NCBI GenBank assembly: GCA_050084515.1
Contig: CM114272.1
Coordinates: 45,508,001-45,572,000, forward strand
Length of the DNA: 64,000 nucleotides
Origin: Blasia pusilla
Lineage: Eukaryota; Marchantiophyta; Marchantiopsida; Blasiales
Direction of reading: 5' to 3'
The notes under the pieces are model-generated. The model was given only the letters and a program-made list of their open reading frames with translations. It searched no databases and had not been told where the DNA came from. The position numbers and the translations under genes were made by a program. Shown piece after piece: positions 1-10,656 of the stretch. Numbering within the stretch: the first letter of the stretch is position 1; each line of letters opens with the position of its first letter.

Positions 1-518
1 GAACCTTCTTAGAGTTTACAATTACAAGGATTCATAGATGTTGATTGGACAAGAAGCGTGTTTGATAGACACTGCACATTTGGTTATTCTCTTACCTTGG
101 GAAGCACAACTATAAGTTGAGCTTCAAAGAAGCAACCTTCATTTGCTTTATCTTCAATAGAGGCTGAATACAGAGGAGCAACCAATGCAGCATGTGAGGC
201 GATGTGGATTCATCGATTGCTTATTGAGATAAGTGTTAATAACTTAGGACCTATTGTAATATATGCAGACAATATTTGTAGCATCAAGCTTGCTAATAAC
301 TGTGTGTTTCACGCTCGAACAAAGCATATTGAGTGCACTATCATTTTATCAGAGAGAAAGTGCTTGCAGGAGAAATTGATCTTGTGTATATAGGTACATA
401 TCAGCAAATTGTTGATATCTTTACAAAGGCATTCTCTAGAGAAAAGTTTGATATATTTAGAAACGATTTAGGCATTAGAGATATCGATATAAGCCTCAAG
501 GGGAGTGTTGAAGACTAA
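1..518 (+). pseudogene. Copia-type pol, C-terminal RNase H end, broken
   Basis: This is the last ~165 residues of a Ty1/copia polyprotein, the RNase H domain that removes RNA from the RNA/DNA hybrid in reverse transcription. Visible marks are GFIDVDW near 29, SKKQPSFALSSIEAEYRGA near 125-180, YADN near 262 and HARTKHIE near 310, all typical of plant Copia RNase H. The upstream pol lies outside the window. Two lesions are visible: a TGG-to-TGA stop at 118-120 just before the SKKQP motif, and a one-base loss near 330 after HARTKHIE, after which the frame resumes as HYHFIREKVLAGEIDLVYI. The reading frame ends at 516-518, just inside the LTR that follows. The Copia assignment is firm from these motifs; the lineage within Copia was not determined. 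Confidence 0.9.
491..505 (+). other. Polypurine tract of the Copia element
   Basis: A purine-rich run, AAGGGGAG, lies directly upstream of the TGTTGAAGAC that begins the LTR. This is the expected plus-strand priming site and it fixes the start of the 3' LTR at 506. Confidence 0.65.
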
Positions 519-800
519 GTTACAATCAAGCTCATCAGACATCCAAACAACTACATTTGGTACTCACACGAAGTAGGGAAGCTTAATCTTGGTTAGTCAA
601 TTAAGCGCGATTATCTTTACCAGGATTTTTTCATCACAATTAGTCTAACTCTAGACTATGGTTAAGATTAGGGTTAGGTTTGCTTGTACATATTCTCTAT
701 AATTGAGAAGGGGATCAACCTCCAATTATTCTCTCATTGCAAAATTTTGTTCTCGATGGTGGTTTGTACGTGTGAGAGCCGTTTCCGACCAGTTATGCTT
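506..800 (+). repeat. Copia 3' LTR (right end uncertain)
   Basis: The repeat starts with TGTTGAAGAC immediately after the polypurine tract and pol end. It contains AT-rich text and a TATA-like CTATAATTG near 697. The other LTR is outside the window, so the right end could not be found by comparison; a limit near 760-800 is a guess from composition. Confidence 0.4.
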
Positions 801-1342
801 CTTTAGCAATTTTCTTCATGAAGGAGGGTAGAAGAAGAAGGGATCCAGGCGTATCTCGTTGGATCCCTTGCGTGCATGACTTCAAAATTCAAAGGATCGT
901 ACGAAGAAGGGATATGATTCCAGTCGGATCCCTTCTCCGTACTTATGGATGACTTGGGCCTAGCATTTGGTAGTATCGCAATTACTGGGTTATCGGGTAC
1001 GCGTGTGGTAGGGAGTGATTACGCGGTTGGGATCCACGGCTGAGGCTACATGGTTGCAATCAACTGTCGGGGTTAGGTGGTTGAGAATTAAATTAATTTA
1101 ACTGAAAAATATAAATAAATATTTTCCTTTTCTTCATTCTTCTTATATTTTCCCAAAAATAGATAATCTTTCACAATAAAAAAATGTAAAATTTGTTGAA
1201 ATATTTTGAATAATTTTCTCAATAAATTCTATCTTCTCATTAATTATTTTATTATACATAAATTTTAGCACTTTTCTTTCTTCTTAGAATCACTTCCTTT
1301 CTATTTCTTACATTTTTTCTTTTCTTTTGTAACAACAATTTA
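800..1342. other. No gene recognised; short repeated GGATCC-containing text
   Basis: No coding frame is supported. Between about 830 and 935 a purine-rich GAAGAAGGGAT stretch and a GGATCCCTT stretch each occur twice as an imperfect direct repeat. From 1090 onward the DNA is very AT-rich up to the Helitron end. Confidence 0.4.
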
Positions 1343-1660
1343 TCTACTTTCACTATATATTATTATGCATTCTTTAGACGTCCACTTTCAAGCGCAGATT
1401 AGTGTACGTAGAGAGACGTCCACTTACTCCAATCATAGATATACCAATTCCATCACATGCCAACAAAGGACAACAAAACACATTCAAACACCTCTCGGCA
1501 ATGTAAGCACGCTATACTATTATAGCCATATCTTAAAACTTTTGGCTTTAGTGACAACAAAGTAAGGTTCAATTACTATATCTAGGTTAAATTACAATAT
1601 CTTATTGTGTCTTTTCCATTTTTTTCTCTCTTATTTTAGCCAGCATTTTTTCACATCATT

Positions 1661-1885
1661 TTGTGTAGACTTCCTTTTCCAACAAATCCTATAGATCTAC
1701 GTGATTTCAAAAATTGGCGTGTGTCAAGGCTCAAAAAAGAAACCGTGCCAATAATGCGGAAATACAAGTGGATATTGCCATTGAAAAATCTCCCCAATAA
1801 GTTCATTCAAGTCAATATTATTTCTTGTGTGAATCTACGCCTACCTCATATATGGGTGCACTCATTTGACATTCCTGTGTTGTAG
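1661..1885 (+). CDS. Short ORF in the Helitron 5' part, unrecognised
   Basis: A 74-codon frame that includes DLRDFKNWRVSRLKKE. It lies upstream of the zinc-finger part of the Helitron protein and may be the decayed N-terminus or an upstream exon. No motif can be named and there is no clear ATG context, so it is reported as position-supported only. Confidence 0.2.
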   Translation: MCRLPFPTNPIDLRDFKNWRVSRLKKETVPIMRKYKWILPLKNLPNKFIQVNIISCVNLRLPHIWVHSFDIPVL

Positions 1886-2265
1886 GCTTCCAATTCCATC
1901 AAATCATATGGATATGCATGATTTTTGCAAGGTTTTGCGTTGTGAAGCCCAAAAATGAAAACAAGCTATTTGTGATTTTGAGAGGGAAATCGTCGCGCTA
2001 AAGAATACAACCTATTAATGAGAGTATAAGAGAAGAAGGAAAGCAATTCAAGTTCAACCTACATCTACTCGAGTAGTAGAGAACATTCCAACTACATATT
2101 CCAGATATCGAGATTTCAAAAAATGGGAGTCCATTTGAAAGATGATACTCATACGCCTATCTTTTTCTACATCATTACTTCGAACCTTTTAAAATTAATA
2201 TGGGTGTTCTTCTAATCTTTATAAAGTGACAATTTTATGACACACCTTGGTGTGAGGATGGAATC

Positions 2266-4262
2266 GTGGTGCAGGAAAATCATGGACTTCCTCTTGGACT
2301 TCAAGAGGGTGAATTTATTCAAGATGATTCTATACTTCAACGACAACAAGCTACTACTAATGTATCGTCTCCAATTGACCTACCCAACTTTCCACATCTC
2401 CTCATGATGACACTTTTCGTACCTGCCCATGACTTTGGAGAGAATGTGTCATTACGCAATGTTGCAAGGCGACCAAACTTCCAAGAAGATGATATTAGGA
2501 AGTTTCAAATAAAAAGAGTTTCAATCATAGTAGTGGTCGTCATACGTTGGGTTCTATGACAGAAATATGTCCGTCATGCCGACCTTTATATTGGAAATGT
2601 GAAAAAGTGCGAGGTACAAAATTTTGTGACTCAGCATATGGTATGTGTTGTGGGCATGGGAGCATAAATCTTCCCCTCCTAAAAGTGTCTCCTTCTTTCT
2701 TGGAATCGTTGATTTGTGATGTTGGGCCTAGAAGCCTTCATTTTCTTACTCATGCTCGAGCTTACAATTCTGCACTTCAATTAGCATCTGCTGGAGTGGA
2801 TGTGAATGAGCACGTTAATTGGTGGCACTGGACACTTTAGGGTGCAAGATGCGATATATCATTCTATTGGTCCCTTACATCCAAATCTTGGGAATTAGCC
2901 ACAATTTTCTTAACTCTACATCCACAATACGGCAAATGAATTACAGAATCATGAAAGAGGTATCTCAAGATCTACTAATCTTAATTTAGAGAGCTTGAAA
3001 GGGCTTCAAGACATGTTACACCAATGCAATCCACGCATCAAAATCTTTCGTCAATTGGCATATGAAGCAAGTGAGTGTAGTATGCGGATCATCCTAAAGA
3101 GAGGTCTTGATGCAAAGCATTATAATCTACCCACGGCTTCTGAGATAATGACTATCCTACTAGATGATGGAAGTGAACACGTTCACTATCGTGATATAGT
3201 TGTACGAATTCATGGAGGAGGAGAAGGCATATTTCCGACCTAAATGAAGCATATATTCCATTACACTTTGTTTTGTAAGTTGTGTACGGTAAAGCACGGT
3301 GACATCCTAGAATACACTTCAGAAGTCTTGAAAGGAATGTAAGTATCTTATCACATCTTGGTCAGGTTGGAGACAATGGAATTTCAGATGATTGTGTAGA
3401 TGAGGATCACATGACAGTGATATTATTTAAGAGAAAAGGACAAAAACTATGAAAACCTTGCAATTTGCATGTTTTCAACTACAAACGTGGGATACTGCCA
3501 AAGTTGATAATTTCCTAATCCGTTTTGGTCAACTTACTCAAGAATATATGGTTAATCTCTATGCCGCTATAGAGATACAATGATTATCATGGATACGCCT
3601 AAATGAAAAGGAGTTGAGGGCTGAATTACATTAAGGTGTAAAGGATGCCATGCATCGACATGATGTGGATAACACCGGATTTGGGAAACATACTGTCTTA
3701 CCCTCTCCTTTTTTACCAGAGGTCCACGTCATATGCATCAATTGTATGAGGATGCAATGGAAATTGCTAGACACTTGGGAAATCTTGATTACTTTTTGAC
3801 TATGACATGGAATCCAAACTGGGAGGAGATCACATTAGCCTTATTACTTGGTCAATCGGCTATAGATCGACCATATTTGGTTGTGCAAGTTTTTGAGAAG
3901 AAGAAGGAGTTATTACGACTTATTATGGATAAGCACATATTGGGTCGAGTGGTAGGATGCATTCTCCTCTTGAAATATCATAAGAGGGATCTATCGCATG
4001 TTCATATCCTTATTATTTAAGGTCTTGAAGATAAACCACGTACCACTTCTTATTACAACAATATAATTTCAGCTGAAATCCCAACTACTTGTCCAAGACT
4101 TTTTTCTATTATGTCTAATTGCATGGTTCATTGTCCATGTGGGCTTTTAAATCCAAATGCTCCATAAATAGATAAAGAAACAAACAAGTGTACAAAAGGC
4201 TACACTAAAGCTTTTGTAGCCAATACCATAGAGATAGAAGATGGTTATCCAATCTATGGTAG
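2266..4262 (+). pseudogene. Helitron Rep/helicase, N-terminal exon
   Basis: The N-terminal third of a plant Helitron protein, which nicks and replicates the element. A zinc-binding segment with CPSC...W...E and GMCCGHGSINLP lies at 2556-2690. ARAYNSALQLASAGVDV follows near 2756, then an NLNLESLKGLQDMLHQCNP region at 2980-3030. The Helitron-like N domain follows with RHMHQLYEDAMEI at 3730-3770 and FLTMTWNPNW near 3795. The metal-binding HUH pair appears as LSHVHILII near 3988-4015. The exon ends at YPIYGR, and codon phase AG|A continues after the intron. Several stops and frame changes (for example after 2840 and at 4018) make it non-functional. Homology of the whole is clear from domain order. 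Confidence 0.85.
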
Positions 4263-4283
4263 GTACTTATCATCCTATCTTCA

Positions 4284-4285
<2 letters not shown>

Positions 4286-4374
<89 letters not shown>
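4286..4374 (+). repeat. (TC)n microsatellite at the LINE 5' side
   Basis: About 44 perfect TC units run directly up to the first LINE base. A shorter CT tract is found again at the LINE 3' end (6301-6330), so the LINE sits inside one microsatellite. Long arginine/glutamate or leucine/serine ORFs across this tract are artefacts. Confidence 0.95.
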
Positions 4375-4377
<3 letters not shown>

Positions 4378-6300
4378 TCAAGAAGGGTGAGCGAGAAGAC
4401 CCTTGAAACTATAGGGGTATTACATTGCTCAGTGTAGTTGGGAAGCTCCTCTGCCGTATACTCAACAATAGGATCTCTATGTACCTGGAGGAGAATTCTG
4501 TCATCAAGGAAGGCCTGGTTGGCTTCCGGCAAGGCCGAGGATGCGTAGACCACATCTTCACCTTTAGTCAGATCATCCAGGGTAGGAAAAAAGAGGGGAA
4601 ACCCACCTATTGCTTCTTCTTGGACCTCAAGAAGGCATACGACTTTGTATGGCATGACGGGCTTTCTTATAGCCTCAGGAAGGCGGGGCTGAGAGGGAAA
4701 ATGTGGAGGGTGGTGGAGAAGATGTACCAGAACACAAGGAGTAGAGTTCTGGTGAATGGCCAAAAGAGTGGGACATTCGACATCAAGCAAGGAGTGGCTC
4801 AAGGATGCCCGCTCTCCCCCACCCTCTTCAACCTTTTCGTGAATTCCCTATTGGAAGAAATGGAGGATAGTGGACTAGGCATACGGGTGGGCAAAAACTG
4901 TATTGTTGCCTTCATGTTTGCTGATGACTTTGGTGGCCTCGAGGAAATAGGAGAGAAACTCCAAGAGATGATCTCCTTGACCAAAATCTGGTGTGACATG
5001 TGGGGCATGGAGGCAAATGTACTGAAGTGCGGTGTGATGATTTTCAATGGCAAGGAGGAGGACCAAGACCAACAATGGTACTGGGATGACCAAGAGATCC
5101 CCCGTGTGGCTACCTACACCTATCTGGGCATAGAATTCTCGGAAGATTGCATGTGGGATGCACACATCAAGAAGACTACTGAGAAAGGCCACAAGAAGGT
5201 GAACGGTTTGTCCAGATTCTTACAATGCCGAGACATCACATCAGAAGTAAAGCGCTGTGTCATTTTTCATACCATTTGTCCCTCGCTAGAATACGGGGCA
5301 GCAGTGTGGGATGCCAACACCAAACAAAGGGATAGGCTTGAAGCTGTGCAGTTGAAGGCGTTTCGGGGTATGATGTCAACTTCATCACGAACAACCCGCG
5401 TTGGTGTGAGATCAGAACTAGGTGTGGAACCCTTGGAGGATAGATGTGACATCGCCAAGTTGAAATGGCGGAGGCAGCTGGAGACAATGGACTCCCATTG
5501 CAATCCTAAAGAGGTGATGGGGAAAACCTGGACCCAAAGAAGACCCGTAAAACAGGCCAAATCTTGGACAAAAAAGGTTCAAGAGATTGTGCAAGCATCC
5601 AAACTCCCAGCAGGGCTTGAATTGTGGGAGCAAGATGAGAAAGCATTCGTCGATACCATAACCAAAGCAGTGGGCAAACGCTCACAGCAAAACAACATGG
5701 AGGAAGCCATGAAGATGTCTGACCTCTCTCTTTTGACTGTATATCGCGAGAGGGCAGAACTGAAGAACTATTTGTAGGGAACCCCTTGCTTGGGAACCCG
5801 GCTCAAGTTCAAGTTCAGGACGGTGGCAATCCCCTTGAACCATAAGAAAAGCAGGATGGGAACACAACTAAACTCTTGCGCCTTGTGTGACGATGGGGAC
5901 GAAACCTCTAGTCATTACTTGGTCTCCTTCGCAAAATTCACAACACACGAGCAAGAGCATATCCGATATTGCTAAGTCGGTAGCACTGAATTGTTCAACA
6001 CATTCAGTAGCCTTGATTCATTGCTCAAAGCTGCTGCACTGGTAAGTAATGTCTATTGGGAATCCCAATCAGGTAATGTAGATTGTGTGGTGAAGAGTTT
6101 CTTGGGTGACACTTGGAAGCTCCGCACAAACACGTTGTTTGGTCAGCACTCACACTATATGAGAGTGTCTCCCTCCTCTCATATGGTACCTTCTTCACTT
6201 GCTTCTCTCTCTACACCCATCCCAGTCTCAAGCACCGTCCAACCAGGGCGCGGGGTGTATGGTCGCAAGGCTACGACAGGCACTACTTAATGAGTACAGT
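4375..6300 (+). mobile_element. 5'-truncated LINE (non-LTR retrotransposon)
   Basis: The element enters at the beginning of the RT domain, so the endonuclease and any ORF1 are missing, as is common for target-primed insertion. It ends shortly after the C-terminal zinc-knuckle part of ORF2 with no poly(A); the 3' neighbour is again a CT tract. It lies in sense orientation within the intron of the Helitron, so it arrived after the Helitron. No target-site duplication can be told apart within the repeated CT text. Confidence 0.85.
4381..6290 (+). pseudogene. LINE ORF2: reverse transcriptase and C-terminal zinc knuckle
   Basis: Reverse transcriptase of a LINE. In order: NYRGITLLSVVGKL at the start, GFRQGRGCVDHIF near 4520, FFLDLKKAYDFVWHD (first catalytic Asp) near 4615, QGVAQGCPLSPTLFN near 4790, and the active-site FADD near 4915-4926. 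The thumb follows with YLGIEFSEDCMWDAHI and SLEYGAAVW near 5280. The C-terminus has CALCDDGDETSSHYL near 5878, a CCHC-like knuckle whose last Cys is lost. One frame runs the whole length and is broken by a TGA near 4405, TAG at 5775 and TAA at 5973. The sequence FADD and the long thumb with SLEYG resemble the Jockey/CR1/R1 side more than plant L1; that is from motif memory, not phylogeny. Confidence 0.85.
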
Positions 6301-6314
6301 CTCTCTCTCTCCCC

Positions 6315-6347
<33 letters not shown>
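6301..6347 (+). repeat. (CT)n followed by (AT)n at the LINE 3' side
   Basis: About 30 bases of CT with a short C run, then about 16 bases of AT. It follows the LINE 3' end directly and mirrors the longer TC tract on the 5' side. Confidence 0.9.
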
Positions 6348-6403
6348 GCATATGAGATGGTTCAATCATTAATCATTATTATTTCATTTTCTCATTTTTG
6401 TAG

Positions 6404-8342
6404 ATTGGATAATGGGAGGGCGGTAATGAAGTGTGAACATACGTTGGATAACCGTTGGGTGGTGCCCTACAATCCATTATTGTGTACCCTTTTTTATTTT
6501 CATATTCGTTTGGAGATTACGAGTAGTATTTCTATAGTCAAATACTTATATAAATATGTATAGAAGGGTTTAAATGCTGTATCATTCAAGGTATCAAATG
6601 AATGATATCACAAATGCAATGGATGTTATTGATGAGACATCATCATATTTGGACGAGGAAAGCTTCTCTTAGCTAAATTCACTCTCCCATTATATTTTCT
6701 TTCTTGACCTCAATTTGTTATACTTAGTTACTAATCTATCTTTTATTACATATATATATCCTCATGAGAGGCTTGCTGGCGAATCTTCAAGTTTAGTATA
6801 CATGCAGAACACCCAAGTATTGTACGATTATCAGTTCTTCTTCCGGAGCAACAAATGATTTACTTCAAGGATATTGATGCTCCTTCAAGGATATTGATCC
6901 TTGAGAATTGTAGCTGGTATATTAAATCCAACATTTAAGGAGGACACTGTACAATTAGGACTTCTTGAAAATGACACGGAAGTGTTTTCTTGCTACAAAG
7001 AAGCCTCTATGATCCGCACTGGTTTCTCACTTCAATATCTATTTGCAATTATTTTAGTTTACAACATACATGCTCAACCGGCCGCACTATGGAATCAATT
7101 TTTAGATCCACTTATTAAGGATGTCTTAAATAAACAAATATAGGTAATCCACTTGTACCGCGTCTACCATAATCTCTAAATTTCTTATAAAATCTTCTAT
7201 GGATTATCAAAAAGACTAATTGTGAGTTGTGAATTTTTTCGGATTAAATCTTTGCAGAAAATAAGATTTCCTAATCTTTCTGCAAAAAAATCTATCATTA
7301 ACACTGTATTGCTGGAAATCCATTATTATTTGTAAGATCAAGGAAAGAGATTGTCCGATTTTCCGAACATGCCTCAAGCTAACTTTGAAAACCTTCATAC
7401 ACGATCATATTTAGAGGAACAAGAGTTATCATATGATATTGAAGAATTTTTTGAACAAGTGCAAATGGGAGAAGCATGTTTGAATGAAGGACAAGGTGTT
7501 TTTTGGGATACTATACATGATGAGCTTGAGCAAATATGCTTGAATGCTCTACCATCTCCAAAATTATTTTTCATAGATAGTCCAAGTGGAATAGGGAAGA
7601 CATTTTAATATAGTCTCCTCCTTGCAAGTGTAAGGAGTGCAAGGGATATAGCTTTGGCTTTGGCATCATCCGAAATAGTTGAGCTACTGTTAGACATACA
7701 ATGTAACGTATATTCACGCTTCAAGATTCCAATCAATCTTCATGAAAGCTCTACATGCAAGTAAGTAGCTTCTACACTCACAAGCCCATTTCTCAATAAG
7801 TCAAAAGGCTCACATAAATGACAAGTTCTAATCTAATTCCAATGATATGTTTCATCTATAGCTTATCAGTAAGTTGTTTAGGAATGCGCTTAATTCGAGC
7901 TGCAATGCTTATTAATGGGATGAAGCACCTACGAGTCATTGCTACACATTTGAGGCACTGAATTGTACTGTTCAAGATATTATGGGGTGGTCTCTCTTGA
8001 ATTGCAACAAGTACCATTTGGCAGCAACCTCATTATATTTCATGGTGACTTTTGTCAAGTATTGCCTGTTGTTTGTCATGGGGATTGTCCACAAATTATC
8101 CAAGAAACTATAAATAGGTCATTTCTATGGTCTAACATCAAAGTAATGAAATTAACGACAAACATGTGAGTACAAAAGTTAGAAGCTCATTTACGAGATG
8201 ATCAACAAGATTTTTCTAATTTGTTATCGGAGGTGGGAAGGGTTGTGTACCTTTGTACCCTCCTTTTGGAGATGATTTTATACGATTACCAGCAAGAATG
8301 GTTACTAAAAGTAATAATATACGTGATCTTATTAATACCATA
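6404..8342 (+). pseudogene. Helitron Rep C-terminus and helicase N-terminal half
   Basis: Continues the Helitron protein after intron 1. LDNRWVVPYNPLL (near 6445) and KYLYKYVYKG (near 6542), which carries the two Rep tyrosines, complete the Rep domain. LENDTEVFSCYKEAS and ALWNQFLDPL follow at 6965-7110. The helicase starts with FFEQVQ and a Walker A segment FFIDSPSGIGKTF near 7570-7605. Walker B reads WDEAPTSHCYTFEAL from 7919 after a +1 shift. IIFHGDFCQVLPVV lies near 8033-8070, and KLTTNM near 8150 precedes a CGA-to-TGA stop at 8167. Several stops and shifts abolish function. The family assignment is firm. Confidence 0.85.
7761..7861 (+). other. Helitron intron 2 (GT-AG)
   Basis: The donor GTAAGTAGC begins at 7761 and the acceptor TTTCATCTATAG ends at 7861. 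Splicing joins STC to NLSVSCLGMRLIRAA, the stretch that precedes the WDEAP Walker B box in Helitron helicases. This restores family spacing and supports a genuine intron. Confidence 0.7.
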
Positions 8343-9752
8343 TGTAGTGCCCATATTTTTGAAATTTTGATAAAGAAGTCAATTTTGTACACAATTGTAG
8401 TGAAGTCTTCATTGAGTGAAGACTAAAGACTCAAGACTGGAAGTAAAGACGTATGTTTTACAGAAATGGTGTGGAAATATGGAATGATAGAGCTCTGATG
8501 AAAGGATGAAAGATAGTAAGAAATTTAGGACTCTCGTGAAGGAGTGAGACTTATGTAAGAGTGGGAAAGAAGTAAGAGTAAGAGGCGCACGTACTTCTCA
8601 AGGAAGACCGCAGTATGAATATTGGTAAAGACTATCAACGAAGACTGTAAAAGACTTCTTCTTTGCAGCACAAGGTCCAAGGGAGTCTTTGTAGGAAGAC
8701 TCTGAACAAAGAACAAAGACCAAAGAACAAGGAGCGAAGACTAAGAAATCCAAGAAGGAAGAGGAAGAAGAAGAGGAAATCAAAGAGTCTCCGCCTAGCG
8801 GAAAGGTGTATATAGAAAGAGAAAGAGTATTTTTGAAGAAAGCGGAGTGAAAGGAAGTTGCAAGGAGGATGCTTTGCGACGGCAATAGGATAAGAGTCTT
8901 CGCGAAGATACGACTATGAAGACTATAAATAATGAACCGTCGCGGCGGTTTCGGAAGTTAGAAATGAAAAGACGCAGCGGTTCAGAAGGAAGCAGAAAGG
9001 AATCGTCAAAGCAACCAACCGACTTAAGGGAAGTGAAGGGTTGAAGGATCTGAATCGATGGGTTAACACTTAGAAATCTAGAGTAGAATAGGAAGATTGA
9101 GGAATTGTAAGAAACTATTTAAAGAATAGAGAGGAAGAACAAGGGGTCATAGAGGAGTTTCTCAGTATTTTTGTTGGATTGTGTGAAGAGATCTTTGGGG
9201 GATGATCCAAGCCGAAGAGTCTTGTACCCGCAAAAGCTTGCAATATGTTATAGTTCTTTCCACTCTTTGATGCAGTAGAAGTGTCTTTTCTTATTCTTTT
9301 TTATGTGCGAAGTTGAAGGCAATCTTATTGCCTTGAATTGGGTTGCGGTGGGGATGAGAGTTGAGTCTTTTGATTTCGGAATTCCCGAGGATAATCAGGA
9401 AGAGCATAGGAAAGCTGTTAGACAATGAGTAACCTGCCATGACAGATTTAGTTCTGAAAGTAGGGTAAGCTGCCATCTTCTTGAGGTCTTTGTTGGAACT
9501 TTGTTATCCAAGATTTGCAAGAATCTTTCTCTACAATCGAGAAGAGTCTTTTCCAAGAGGGAAGAAATTCATTTTTTTCTTTTGTACTAATGAAGACTTA
9601 GTCATTTCACTTAGTTAAGAGCTTAGTGAAGAAGGAGTTATTCTTGATATTTCTTATAAAACCTCTCTTTGCTCAGGAAATAATGATCTCTTGGGAACGA
9701 ACTTAATACTTTGCGATTAAAAGACCACCTTTTCCTTCAGTTGTATATTACA
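8343..9752 (+). mobile_element. Solo LTR, family A, copy 1
   Basis: A 1.41-kb repeat beginning TGTAGTGCCCATATTTTTG and ending GTATATTACA. The 5-bp flanks are CCATA (8338-8342) and CCATC (9753-9757), a target duplication with one change. Removing it restores the Helitron helicase frame (INTI joined to YGNS). The reverse complement of the same family occurs at 39288-40828. No internal domain or second LTR is present, so it is most simply a solo LTR left by recombination. It contains purine-rich AAGAAGAA text near 8755 and no coding frame. Confidence 0.8.
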
Positions 9753-10505
9753 CCATCTATGGTAATTCGTGTAGCCAATTCCATAATATTGACTTCTTAA
9801 GAGATGCGACTATTCTAACAATGAGAAATAGAGACGTCGACGATATAAATGCAGATGTCATGTCTCGATTTCCGAGAGAGATAATGATTATTTTACACTT
9901 ATCGTTATTCTTTCTAATTTCAGTGGATTTTATTAATCTTTCATAAAGTCTTCTTATCACTCTTCTCATAATATCCTCTTTTATTATTTATAAGAGCATA
10001 TATACCTCAGCATTGATTCTATTCTAGACGAGAGAATGGCTCATATATATCCCACCAAATTTTTGAACGCATACTTACCTTCTGAACTACTTACACATCA
10101 TTTATGTTTAAAAACTGGTGCATAAATCATGCTTCTACGAAATATGAATGAATCACAAGGACAAGGAAATGGGACTCGATTGGTGATTCGTGGATTCATG
10201 CAACATTGCATAGATGTTGAAATCATTACGGGAAGAATATTGGAGATTGAGTTTTAATTTCACGTATCCCATTGATTGCATCTGACTCTTGTTTTCCACT
10301 TGATCTACGTAGATTTCAATTCCCTATTCATCTAACTTTTGCTATGACTATTAATAATTCTCAAGGTCAAACTCTGCAAACCGTTGGAATTTACTTACCT
10401 ACTCCAATTTTCTCTCATGGTCAATTATATGTAGTATTATCTTAAGTCGGGAAAAGAAGTTCTATACGCATTTATATTATTATGGGAGAGTGGCTTCTTC
10501 ATTTG
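9753..10505 (+). pseudogene. Helitron helicase, C-terminal part
   Basis: The end of the PIF1-like helicase after the LTR insertion. FLRDATILTMRNRDVDDIN is near 9800-9855. YPTKFLNAYLPSELL is near 10048, followed by IMLLRNMNESQGQGNGTRL, with one stop after [17 protein letters not shown] near 10340-10380 and [13 protein letters not shown] near 10395 are the hallmark helicase C-terminal motifs. A poorly conserved AT-rich gap at 9880-10030 may be another intron: TAATTTCAG at 9915-9923 looks like an acceptor. The protein end lies about 150 bases before the Helitron terminus. Confidence 0.8.
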
Positions 10506-10631
10506 CAAACACCTCTCTGATTGACACGTGACAACTGGGCAGTAGGAAAAAAATTTGAATGTGCGTGTAACGTCATTAATCTCTTCCCTTCACAGGCTAT
10601 ACATTAGCTATTCAAACACATATTTATTTCT

Positions 10632-10656
10632 GGTGCATGGCACGGCACCTTACTAG
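10632..10656 (+). other. Helitron 3' terminal hairpin and CTAG
   Basis: The stem GGTGC / GCACC (with a GCATGGCACG-type loop) is followed eight bases later by CTAG and host T. It acts as the termination signal of rolling-circle transposition. Confidence 0.8.

Larger units (their letters stand above)
4263..6403 (+). other. Helitron intron 1 (GT-AG), swollen by a LINE
   Basis: The donor is AG|GTACTTATC at 4261-4263 and the acceptor is CATTTTTGTAG at 6403. Joining the flanks keeps the Helitron frame exactly: YPIYGR continues into LDNGRAVM, as in family members where this segment is contiguous. Without the LINE and the CT/AT tracts the intron would be about 80 bases. The frame continuity supports a real intron and not just an insertion scar. 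Confidence 0.75.
1343..10656 (+). mobile_element. Decayed autonomous Helitron with a LINE and a solo LTR inside
   Basis: A rolling-circle transposon. The proposed 5' end is TCTACTTTCACTATATAT at 1343, preceded by host A. The 3' end is CTAG at 10653-10656 followed by host T, with a GGTGC/GCACC hairpin eight bases upstream. Insertion between A and T without target duplication is the Helitron rule. Between the ends lie, in order, a zinc-finger N-terminus, the Helitron-like N domain, the HUH Rep core, the two-tyrosine segment, and a PIF1-like helicase with Walker A, Walker B and a C-terminal [13 protein letters not shown] motif. Subtracting the LINE (4286-6347) and the LTR (8343-9752) leaves about 5.8 kb, a normal size. 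The 3' end is well supported; the 5' end is chosen by consensus only. Confidence 0.85.

Noticed and set aside
4281-4802. Reverse-strand 173-codon ORF
   Set aside because: It lies antisense to the LINE RT and ends in the CT microsatellite; it is a shadow frame.
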